Source: G963678255 sp963678255
GTDB taxonomy: Bacteria > Cloacimonadota > Cloacimonadia > Cloacimonadales > WRIO01
Length of the DNA stretch: 64,000 nt
NCBI GenBank assembly: GCA_963678255.2
Contig: OY782778.1
Coordinates: 372,001 to 436,000 of the forward strand
Reading direction: 5' to 3'
In this document: piece after piece, positions 57,201-64,000 of the stretch
Layout of the letters: each line of letters opens with the position of its first letter
Position numbering within the stretch: position 1 is the first letter of the stretch
Program-made: the position numbers and the translations under genes
Notes under the pieces: generated by a model
The model's input: only the letters and a program-made list of their open reading frames with translations
Database searches by the model: none
Told to the model about the DNA's origin: nothing

Positions 57201-57851
57201 AAACGCTATAGCTATGAATGGGCGGGGCTGTGGATAATAGCGACTTTCCCTGTATTGCATATAGATATTGATCAATATCCTGCAATTAAAAAATTCTTGC
57301 TTGATTTTGGCAAAGATAGACTTGAACAAGAAGGAAATACCTTGCCTGATGGAACTAAATCTAGAAAAAAAACAAGTAATAAATGGTTTGAGACTCAAGA
57401 TCAGATTGGATATTATAAAGAATTTGAAAAAGAGAAGATAGTTTATCCAGAAACTACTCAAAAAGCTAGTTTTTACTTAGACAAGAAAAAACTGTACATA
57501 GAAAAGACAGGATTTATTCTACTAGCACAAGATCATTTATCTTATCTTCAAGGCGTTTTAGCATCAAAATTAATGTTTTTTCAATATACGCACTTTTATA
57601 CTGGTGTAGAATTAGGACTTTCAGGATTTCAATATAATAAACATGCTCTTTTAAAAGTTCCTATACCATCAATTTCTGTTGATAATCATTCACTTATTAA
57701 TCTAATAGAGACTCTTGTAAATGAAATACTCTCTTTGAAAAAAGACAATATAAATGCAGACACATCACAACAAGAAAAGCAAATAGATCAACTTGTTTAT
57801 CAGCTTTATGACTTGACAGAAGAAGAAATTGCTCTTGTAGAAAAAAGATGA
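54258..57851 (+). CDS. Eco57I-type N6-adenine DNA methyltransferase (R-M-like)
   Basis: 1197 residues. An N-terminal ~370 residues of unknown helical type is followed by the methylase: GSFYTPREIVDYM, AdoMet motif I DPAIGSGAF (D461), YGVDLDPGAVEIAKLRLWL and catalytic motif IV NPPY (772-775). A long coiled-coil insertion (about 575-740) separates motifs I and IV. The C-terminal part resembles TaqI-type target recognition (LKPILRGRDIKRYSYEWAGL). It probably protects host DNA in a pair with the PLD-helicase. GGAG lies before the ATG. No PglZ or BrxC is present, so this is not an ordinary BREX locus. Confidence 0.9.
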   Translation: MENIFNQPYKRDSYQSFLTKFLPDDYMIENENVLENINILLNKIENAHLIGHCESLELSIYEMYHSSENDPRITVAREAFKILSQYSKKRALVFFISKNPDIYRFSLITIDLKLEENKIKNIISNPKRYSYLLGKDSKLKTFQDRLLKILNNDFDEIKRIVSYEDIQERFSVEPVTNEFFIKYKELFDRILKFLKKDPIFQQIKINDPELTEDLFARKLLGQIVFLYFLQKKKWLGGIPDDSNNWTDGRKDFLRWGLNHCIKNESNIYFRFLEPLFYNGLNNNAVFLEFFNNRIKVPFLNGGLFESLYDTDQYKLGLNDSLFTNKNETGIFDIFDCYNFTIDENTDFEQDVAIDPEMLGKVFENLIDSEERSAHGSFYTPREIVDYMTKESLRQHLINKLKLTFDEDKVRKYIEALFEYKDNFVDKKELKNYGNDFESQFYAIKDIVGPVLQSLRNIKIVDPAIGSGAFSVGILHEIVSIKHYLETQFLNKDVSIYKLKKEIIQDNIYGVDLDPGAVEIAKLRLWLSLVVDSDFPEPLPNLEYKIMQGNSLIERIGDIDFSMKSELEERIISIKKDIEQVDLIIKYRNEEIALISRNVMISKESVDIFRKNTINDEITIQKKKKSVLENKLKQARNSTSNNLQIEEDNLITELEDLKNKIYNTNDKKQKIVFREQIENHVFQILEKEYQKIEEDLNIKKGNNIGYLIHPVENNKLKAEFEKFEKQKNKILIELDDIKQKFSKKNRVRPFFPWHLYFAEVFKNNNGFDIVIGNPPYVQLQKFKGNPIQKAYKDQNFQTFDSMGDIYGLFYEKGIQLLKDHSHLCFITSNKWMRARYGEKLRKFFSELNPKILIDLGPGVFKSATVDTNILLIEKNENQISLKALTYYSDLKSINEAMSNDAITLKKVSHDAWFIGNSAEISLKEKIERIGKPLKDWDVNIYRGVLTGLNEAFIIDTPTKERLCAEDPKSAEILKPILRGRDIKRYSYEWAGLWIIATFPVLHIDIDQYPAIKKFLLDFGKDRLEQEGNTLPDGTKSRKKTSNKWFETQDQIGYYKEFEKEKIVYPETTQKASFYLDKKKLYIEKTGFILLAQDHLSYLQGVLASKLMFFQYTHFYTGVELGLSGFQYNKHALLKVPIPSISVDNHSLINLIETLVNEILSLKKDNINADTSQQEKQIDQLVYQLYDLTEEEIALVEKR

Positions 57852-58004
57852 TTCTGATCCGGGAGCTGTTCCGTTCTGCAAGCCTTTTCGTTCTGCAAGC
57901 TTCCAGCTTGCAGGAAATGTGCAATCAGGATGATTGCACAACGGGAGGGTCGCCTCCGGTTGATCTCTTTCTAAAATTGTTTCACTAACTAATTAGGAGC
58001 GAAT
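57852..58004 (+). repeat. Three-base-loop hairpins after the methylase gene
   Basis: TGCAAGCT-TCC-AGCTTGCA (57894-57912), TGTGCAATCA-GGA-TGATTGCACA (57918-57940) and the imperfect ACGGGAGG/CCTCCGGT (57941-57960). Stems differ completely while the loop length stays at 3 in the first two. Confidence 0.75.
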
Positions 58005-58553
58005 TTGAATAAAGAAATTGATATTTTAAAAGAAGAACTAAATAGATTAATGTATCAAAATTTAGTTATTGAGAGTAACCCAGATTTTTTATATCATTAT
58101 ACTTCGGTAGATGCTACAAAGTCTATAATTAGTAATAATCAACTTTGGGCTTCCGATGCATTTAAAACTAATGACAATAATGAGATTATATATATTAAAA
58201 ATATTCTTCTTGAAACTTGTTTTCAAAAAGGAGACAATTCATTATTAAGAGAAGTGATCGAAATAGGTGTCGATAAAATTTATGAATGGATGAGTAGAAG
58301 AACTTTTATTGTGTGCTTTTCTTCAATTAAAAAATCAAGAAAACTTTGGAACGAGTATTCAAAAAATGATGGAGTATGCATAAGATTTACACCTAATAAT
58401 TCTTTGCCAATTAGAGACTGTTTGAAAGATAAAATGATTAGGACATTTTATGATATAAACGATCAGATTATAACAGTTGAATTTCCAAAACTCTTAGAAT
58501 ACTCTCATAGTGTCTGTTATAATAAGCTTGTCGTCGTCCTACACTTCCAATGA
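58005..58553 (+). CDS. DUF2971 family protein, probably truncated
   Basis: 182 residues from a TTG start with AGGAG four bases before it. FLYHYTSVDATKSIISNNQL, LWASDAFKTNDNNEI and FIVCFSS...RKLWNEYSKNDGVCIRF match DUF2971, whose function is unknown and which is frequently found in defence islands. Relatives are about 250-300 residues; this frame ends with SHSVCYNKLVVVLHFQ, where the last residues (from about 58525) look foreign. The gene is probably a 3' truncated remnant. It may have been the third gene of the helicase-methylase locus. Confidence 0.7.
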   Translation: MNKEIDILKEELNRLMYQNLVIESNPDFLYHYTSVDATKSIISNNQLWASDAFKTNDNNEIIYIKNILLETCFQKGDNSLLREVIEIGVDKIYEWMSRRTFIVCFSSIKKSRKLWNEYSKNDGVCIRFTPNNSLPIRDCLKDKMIRTFYDINDQIITVEFPKLLEYSHSVCYNKLVVVLHFQ

Positions 58554-58704
58554 AAAGGCGGTTTGAAAATAATTATGAATGGTAAATGATGAATGATGAA
58601 TTGATTGAGTTTTTAATCTTGAAATATAATAAAATTTTCTAACTTCTATGGCAACATCAAGTGGATAAAGCTCATTTAATATATTATGAATGAAGAATTA
58701 TTAG

Positions 58705-58899
58705 TTATGAATTAAAGTTTTTTACTCTTTTATCAGCCAGCATATCTCTGGTAAAGCCAGACTGAACCGCTTCGTTTAAGGTTGTTTTGAATTTATTGAA
58801 GATATCCTCATCAAAATGTTTTCCGATCCAAAACAAGTTCTGTTCTGCAAGAGTGTTCACCAGCTTTTGTTCTTTCCCACTTGTGAAAAAAAGTACCAC
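58705..58899 (-). pseudogene. Possible fragment of a phage head-morphogenesis (Mu gpF-like) protein
   Basis: 64 residues. The core TLAEQNLFWIGKHFDEDIFN and TLNEAVQSGFTRDMLADK resembles the helical segment of minor head proteins. The rest of such a gene is missing on both sides. Similarity is judged by eye only. Confidence 0.25.
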
Positions 58900-59660
58900 A
58901 AGTTTCCAACTTCAAGAGCACTTTCATTACATCTAGCTTAGCATAATATAATGAAACTGCTTATTAGCTTGTGAATTAGCTTGATACAATCTTGTCTTAC
59001 TTGCGAAAGAGTAGCACATAATAAGCATTATCGTGCATTCACTCATTTATACTATTCTTGTATAGACAAGCACTGGAATGCTGTTGAACAAGCTCATGCG
59101 GCTCATAAAGGTAAAAAACGTTATTTGGGGATTGCTTTAATAATATGCTCTCAATTTTGATTTTTTCATACTCTAAAAAGACCTATTTTCATCTTTCTTA
59201 TTCCTTTTCTTTCAATCATAGCACCTTCTTCAGAAAATGACATAACTATTGAGCAAATCAGATTAGTTTTTCAAAATGAAATCAGTTTTTGAATATACAT
59301 CTAAATCAGGAGAATTATAATTATTCTTCAAGATGCGTTAATGTAATATTCTTTTTTATTGTATTGTTTTTCTGTTTTTGAGTGGTTTTTTTTATCTCTA
59401 TAGGTTGTTTCGTTGTCTATACTAGACGACCTCGGAGAGCTTCTAAAATCTTTTTTGCAACTAGAATCAATATTTGTATAGTTGTTGTGATAGCTCAATC
59501 ATACTGAGTGAAAAAAACAAAATGACAGGTTAATTATCCTTGGATTATAAAATTAGAAAAAGAATGAGCACTATAGTTCTTCTTTCTTTCAAAATCGTTA
59601 TAATGATTACAACTTAAACAACCGGATTTTTCCCAATGATAAGTAATCCGCTTAATAAAT

Positions 59661-59690
59661 CAAGTTGACCTGCTTTGGCAGATCAACTTG
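59661..59690 (-). terminator. Terminator-like hairpin of the GLUG protein gene
   Basis: Arms CAAGTTGACCTGC and GCAGATCAACTTG pair. On the minus-strand RNA the one irregular pair is G-U, but on the plus strand it would be A-C, favouring transcription from the minus strand. Confidence 0.65.
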
Positions 59691-59704
59691 TTCTTTGAAG
59701 AATT

Positions 59705-61708
59705 TTATTTTACCATGAGCATTTTATGGATTTCCTTGTATTTGCCGGCACTCATGCTATAGAAATATATCCCTGAACTCATTATTCTGGAATTAGAATC
59801 TGTTCCATCCCATAAAACCTGATGATGACCCGGATTTACGACCTGATCATAGAGGGTCTTTATTTTCTGACCTTTGGCATTGAATATATCTATGACAACT
59901 CTTTCCTGTTGAGCCATATCAAAACAAATCATAGTAATCGGATTGAAAGGATTGGGATATGCTGATTTTAACTGGGTGACCAATGGAATAGCCGGAGGCG
60001 TATCTGCAGTCTCTCCAGTTTTAACTCTAATTGGCCCATAGTATTGAATTGTTCCGTTCATTTCTATAGATTCAAGCCAGTAATTATATTCTGTATTTTG
60101 CTCGGTAGTTTGGTCTGTGAAGGAATAATTGTGCTCTGTCGATACATTGACTGCATGGATTATCTGATCAGTTATTCTGTTTGCATTTGTCAGATTATCA
60201 TCATCAGTTCTCAAAATATGGTATCCAATCATATTAGATTCGGACTGGGTTGTCCAGGCAATGCTCACTGTATTGGAGGCTGTACAGATTGCTGAAAATG
60301 AAGAGAGTGTAACCGGAAGAGTCTGTTCAGAATTGTCTATCAGAGTGGGGTAACTTTCACCATTTCTTTCCCATACTGTAGTTTCTGGGAATAAAGTTGA
60401 TAGAGGTAGATTCATTAATTCATAAGTCGTTTTGGCTGTTGCCCCAATAGAAGATAATGGAGATTTAGTATAATCCCAGTAGCATAAACTAAAAGATCCA
60501 AAAGATTCATCCATTTCATTAGCAAAACCAGCCGGAGAATTTGTACCAGTTGTAGCTGATGAGGAATAGCAATTGTTTATACTCGTTTCATTACGTCCTA
60601 CAAAACCTCCCACTTTGGAAGCAGAACCTCCGTTTACATTACCTGAACAATATGAATTGTTAATATGCATTTCATAATCATCCATATATATTCCATTGCA
60701 CCCAACAAAACCGCCCAAACATTCAACTGATGCACTGACATTTCCTGTACTGTAGCACTGATCAATAGCAGAATTGGTATATCCTACAAATCCGCCTATC
60801 ATACTTTCTCCGGCAACATCACCTGTACTATAACATTTAGTAACAGTTCCTCCTACTCCTGATGAACCGATGAAACCGCCACTAGATTGTTTTCCTTCAA
60901 CATTCCCTGTACTATAACAGGATTCTGCATTATAATAAAAATCACCTATTAATCCACCTGCACCAGTATTTAAACATTTTACATTTCCGCTGCTGTGTGA
61001 ATTTATTATACTAAAAGGATCTGGAATATCTTTGGAACAACTCCCAATTAAGCCACCTGCATAACTTTCTGATTGTACATTACAAGAGCTGTAACAGTTT
61101 GTCACATTTGCTTTTGATATGCTGCCAATCAATCCACCAGTCGAGAAAACTCCGGTTATATTATAGTTATCAGGTTCCATGGCATCTGTATAGGTGCTAT
61201 AACAATTATCAATAACAGAAGCAGTGACTGCCTCATATGAATCAGTTCCCAAAAGTGCACCAACACAATAAGTTCCATTGATGTGTGGATTTATAATTCC
61301 AAGATTCTTAATTGTTGCCTCTGATATAAAACCAAACAAGCCCTGATTCGATTCTGATGGGTTATTTATGAATAAAGCGCTGATAGTTTTTCCATTCCCA
61401 TCGTAGATACCTGCAAAATAGTAATAATAATAAGTTTCTAACTCAACATCATACCAGGTCTTCCCAATAGGTGGCCATCCCAATCCTGTATTATAAGGTT
61501 CAATATTAAGATCAATATTTGCAGTTTGCTGAAAATAAACCCCTGCATAGTTAACCCCACTATTGACACTTTGTGATAATTTAGCAAGATCTTCAACATT
61601 AGTAATCTGCCATGGATTTTCTAATGTTCCCCCACCTAACCAGAGACTACAAAATACCATACTTATACTGCCCCATAACAGTAAAACCATTAAACAAAAT
61701 TTTCTCAT
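59705..61708 (-). CDS. Secreted GLUG-repeat protein with FlgD-like C-terminal sorting domain
   Basis: 667 residues. A signal peptide (FCLMVLLLWGSISMVFCSLW) precedes about eight ~30-residue GLUG-type repeats (e.g. INNSYCSGNVNGGSASKVGG, DQCYSTGNVSASVECLGGFV). A fibronectin-like domain follows (SIAWTTQSESNMIGYHILRT), then the C-terminal YPNPFNPITMICFDMAQQER ... LWDGTDSNSRIMSSGIYFY domain characteristic of FCB-group secreted proteins. It is likely a surface or extracellular adhesin. The start has GAGGAG before it. A terminator hairpin lies downstream. Confidence 0.85.
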   Translation of the reverse strand: MRKFCLMVLLLWGSISMVFCSLWLGGGTLENPWQITNVEDLAKLSQSVNSGVNYAGVYFQQTANIDLNIEPYNTGLGWPPIGKTWYDVELETYYYYYFAGIYDGNGKTISALFINNPSESNQGLFGFISEATIKNLGIINPHINGTYCVGALLGTDSYEAVTASVIDNCYSTYTDAMEPDNYNITGVFSTGGLIGSISKANVTNCYSSCNVQSESYAGGLIGSCSKDIPDPFSIINSHSSGNVKCLNTGAGGLIGDFYYNAESCYSTGNVEGKQSSGGFIGSSGVGGTVTKCYSTGDVAGESMIGGFVGYTNSAIDQCYSTGNVSASVECLGGFVGCNGIYMDDYEMHINNSYCSGNVNGGSASKVGGFVGRNETSINNCYSSSATTGTNSPAGFANEMDESFGSFSLCYWDYTKSPLSSIGATAKTTYELMNLPLSTLFPETTVWERNGESYPTLIDNSEQTLPVTLSSFSAICTASNTVSIAWTTQSESNMIGYHILRTDDDNLTNANRITDQIIHAVNVSTEHNYSFTDQTTEQNTEYNYWLESIEMNGTIQYYGPIRVKTGETADTPPAIPLVTQLKSAYPNPFNPITMICFDMAQQERVVIDIFNAKGQKIKTLYDQVVNPGHHQVLWDGTDSNSRIMSSGIYFYSMSAGKYKEIHKMLMVK

Positions 61709-61873
61709 TTTTACTCCTCTTTTTTAGTTATTTACTTTATAACACTATTATACATATTAGGCAATAATAGTGCCATTCCTGAAAAATAAATTATTCTATA
61801 GATTCATATAACTGTTTAACAAGATGTTAGATGCTTATTGCTTAAAGTAAATATTTTATTCTTAAAAAAAAGA

Positions 61874-61903
61874 TTGACTAATATTGCAAAATAGTCTTGT
61901 AAT
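61874..61903 (+). promoter_or_regulatory. Possible promoter of the sigma-54 regulator gene
   Basis: TTGACT at 61874-61879 and TGTAAT at 61898-61903, spacing 18. A direct repeat TAATATTGCAA is present on either side of the -10 (about 61879 and 61900). Confidence 0.45.
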
Positions 61904-61940
61904 ATTGCAATTAATTGCTAAATCGAAATAAGGTGGGATT

Positions 61941-64000
61941 ATGGAGATTGACAAACTTTTAAGGATATATGAATCCTCCGGAAAGCTAAAGCAATTTCAT
62001 CTGTTAAAGGATATCATTGCATATTATGAAATTAAAGATGATGATAAAGTATTAGAATATTTTGAGAAAATGCTGAGATTGACAAAACAATTTCTGGCTT
62101 TTGATGAAAATCCTGATGAGTCAATCAAGGATATCTTAGCGGAAACCTTTCAAATTACATTTTCTTATATACAAAATTTTGAGCGTCTGGATCTTTTCCA
62201 AATGTACCTGCCTGCTTACACAGAATATGAAAGTCTGTTGAGTTCTCCCATCCCCAAGGCAAAAATACTGCAAACATTTGGTTTCTTTTACTGGCTCGAT
62301 CATCAATTCGATAAAAGTATTGAAGCGCTGAAAGCTTCTTTAAAATTAATCAATGCTTATGGTTCCGTAACGGATATACCCAATCGTTATACTAACTTAG
62401 GTTTCATTTATGAAGACACTGGTAACTATGCTATGGCTGATAAATATTATAAAGAAGCCTTGTCTTTTGCAAAAAGCAACAACTCACATAAAGCCCTTTT
62501 TATGGCTTATGCTGCATTGGGAAGACTTAAATCATGTCAAGGCAGGCATGAAGAAGCTGTCTTATTTTTTAATGAAGCAATTGCTCTCTCGGATAATGAG
62601 GATGAGGATACTTTATCAGTTAAATGCAATCTGGCAAATTCCTTATTTTTATTAAAAAAACCTACCGAATCTCTTAAACTTTACAATGAGATGAAACGAG
62701 TAGAAACCAAAAAAAAATATCCGAGCCTCTATTACACTGTTTTGTTAAATATGGCAAATATCTATATGCAGAATAAGCATCTGAATGAAGCATTTGAACT
62801 GCTGACAGAAACGGTAAAGTATGCAGATGAATCCGGGAATAAAGAGTTACAGGCCGGAGCTGAAGTGAATATCGCTTTGATTTTAAATTCTCAAAATAAT
62901 TATGAAAAAGCAGAACAACATATATTAAAAACGCTGGAAATTGGTGAATCCAGTAATAATCAGCGCTTAATAAATAATTCCTTGTTTATTCAGGCAGATA
63001 TTTTAATGAAAAAAAAGGCATTCAGACAAGCACTTGAATGTTTGAAAAAATGCAAAAAGTATATTGAAAAAGAAAATAATCAGGAAAGATCAAAAATTCT
63101 CTACAAAAATATAGGCGATTGTTATGGGAATATCCAAGACTTTAAGGCAGCTTGGCAGGCTGCCAATAAATGCATTAAGATTTGTGAAAAAATCAGTAAA
63201 GATACTCAAAAAGAAATTGATCTTGCTAATTCTAATCAGGTCGTTCATAATAGAGTAGAGGGTTTCTACTTTTTTAAAGAGAATGATACTTTTATTTCCA
63301 GAGAATTAAGTATCAAAATTGGATCTCCTATCATTGGCAGAAGTAAAAAATTAGAAAATTGCATTAATCAAACTATTTTAGCAGCTAACAGTGATTATGC
63401 AAATGTATTGATTACCGGTGAATCAGGAACCGGAAAAGAGCTATTGGCAAGACTACTGCATTTTTGCAGTCAAAGAAAAAATGAACAGTTTATTGCCATT
63501 AACAGTGCATTATTCTCCAACAGTCTGGCTCAAAGCAGTATCTTCGGTCATACCAAAGGCGCTTTTACCGGAGCGGTATCAAATCAGGCTGGATTTCTTG
63601 AGCTTGCCAATAAAGGCACCTTATTTCTTGATGAAATTGGGGATATGCCCATGGATATCCAAACTGCTTTTCTCAGAGTTATTGAAGAAAAGAAAATTAT
63701 GTCTTTGGGAAGTGATAAATATAAAAATGTCGATTTTCGCCTTGTAAGTGCTACTCATCAGGATATAGAATCAATGACAGAAAACATGACTTTCCGCCGG
63801 GATTTGTTTAATAGAATCAATACCGTACAAATACATTTACCTCCTTTAAGAGAAAGAAAAGAAGATATACCCTTGATTATCAATTATCTGCTAATTGAAT
63901 TATGTACAAAATTGAATAAAAAGGTACCTGAACTCTCATCTCAGGCGATTAACTATTTGTGTGATTATGATTATCTAGGTAATATCAGAGAATTAAATAA
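61941..64000 (+). CDS. TPR-fused sigma-54-dependent transcriptional activator (3' end outside the window)
   Basis: The frame is open from the ATG at 61941 (AAGGTGG before it) to the end of the window, 686 codons. Residues ~90-430 are tetratricopeptide-like repeats (e.g. IEALKASLKLINAYGSVTDI, ALGRLKSCQGRHEEAVLFFN) and presumably sense a partner or signal. The AAA+ domain has Walker A GESGTGKE (493-500), the sigma-54 contact GAFTGA (540-545), Walker B GTLFLDEIGDMP and RRDLFNRINT. The usual YxWPGNVREL appears as YDYLGNIREL. The DNA-binding end is not in the window. No receiver domain is present. Confidence 0.9.
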   Translation, partial: MEIDKLLRIYESSGKLKQFHLLKDIIAYYEIKDDDKVLEYFEKMLRLTKQFLAFDENPDESIKDILAETFQITFSYIQNFERLDLFQMYLPAYTEYESLLSSPIPKAKILQTFGFFYWLDHQFDKSIEALKASLKLINAYGSVTDIPNRYTNLGFIYEDTGNYAMADKYYKEALSFAKSNNSHKALFMAYAALGRLKSCQGRHEEAVLFFNEAIALSDNEDEDTLSVKCNLANSLFLLKKPTESLKLYNEMKRVETKKKYPSLYYTVLLNMANIYMQNKHLNEAFELLTETVKYADESGNKELQAGAEVNIALILNSQNNYEKAEQHILKTLEIGESSNNQRLINNSLFIQADILMKKKAFRQALECLKKCKKYIEKENNQERSKILYKNIGDCYGNIQDFKAAWQAANKCIKICEKISKDTQKEIDLANSNQVVHNRVEGFYFFKENDTFISRELSIKIGSPIIGRSKKLENCINQTILAANSDYANVLITGESGTGKELLARLLHFCSQRKNEQFIAINSALFSNSLAQSSIFGHTKGAFTGAVSNQAGFLELANKGTLFLDEIGDMPMDIQTAFLRVIEEKKIMSLGSDKYKNVDFRLVSATHQDIESMTENMTFRRDLFNRINTVQIHLPPLRERKEDIPLIINYLLIELCTKLNKKVPELSSQAINYLCDYDYLGNIRELN

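Larger units (their letters stand above)
58554..59704. other. 1.15-kb region with gene and REP debris
   Basis: No intact gene. At 58705-58899 (minus) lies a possible phage fragment, described separately. 58960-59010 contains broken CTTGTGAATTAGCTTGATACAA and CAATCTTGTCTTAC pieces of the RAYT 2 palindromes. 59030-59160 has an open stretch without a start. The remainder to 59660 is AT-rich and shows nothing. Confidence 0.6.

Noticed and set aside
54258..57851. BREX PglX
   Set aside because: Size and methylase type would fit, but pglZ, brxC and other BREX genes are absent from the neighbourhood.

Overview
The window is AT-rich bacterial DNA. Two secreted proteins end in FlgD-like/type IX-type C-terminal sorting segments. 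There is also a pyruvate:ferredoxin oxidoreductase, a TPR-fused sigma-54 activator and many short palindromic repeats. Together these suggest an anaerobe of the FCB group, most likely Candidatus Cloacimonadota. This is inference: no rRNA or other marker gene is present.

Layout. 1-3.4 kb: the 3' end of a group II intron, a tandem array of eight 206-bp units, and a CRISPR leader with a single broken repeat. 3.4-12.4 kb (minus strand): a type I restriction-modification operon hsdM-rhuM-hsdS-DUF262/DUF1524-hsdR. 12.4-16.6 kb: mosaic repeats, a three-repeat CRISPR array whose leader duplicates the one at 2.5 kb, and one periplasmic binding protein. 16.7-24.4 kb: a glycosyltransferase-like gene, then a minus-strand drug-efflux operon (TetR, TolC, HlyD, two ABC ATPases, two permeases) with a clear promoter and TetR-type operators; tetR and tolC each carry a homopolymer frameshift. 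24.4-26.1 kb: more 206-bp units and hairpins.

26.1-48 kb is the housekeeping part: a lipoprotein, a small YjfB-like protein, TldD/TldE, a flavin reductase, a YCII-domain protein, pyruvate:ferredoxin oxidoreductase, a gatE-gatD pair (the archaeal-type Glu-tRNA(Gln) amidotransferase), a cysteine hydrolase, an LprI-like lipoprotein, a TPR sensor with a lone HisKA-like segment, a large CotH/lamin-tail secreted protein and a DUF116 protein. 48.6 kb carries tRNA-Pro and tRNA-Val with promoter and terminator.

49-58.6 kb is a second defence region: a PLD-nuclease/SNF2-type helicase and an Eco57I-type N6-adenine methylase. A RAYT transposase stands before the helicase gene and a second one lies between helicase and methylase. 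Each RAYT is surrounded by its own class of palindromes. A truncated DUF2971 gene follows. 59.7-64 kb: a GLUG-repeat secreted protein and the start of a TPR plus sigma-54 AAA+ regulator that runs off the window.

The most unusual content is: (i) the interspersed hairpin families, whose stems change on both arms while loops and flanks stay constant, (ii) duplicated CRISPR leaders in direct orientation around the type I R-M island, (iii) GatDE in a bacterial context, and (iv) the two RAYT/palindrome pairs in the second defence locus.
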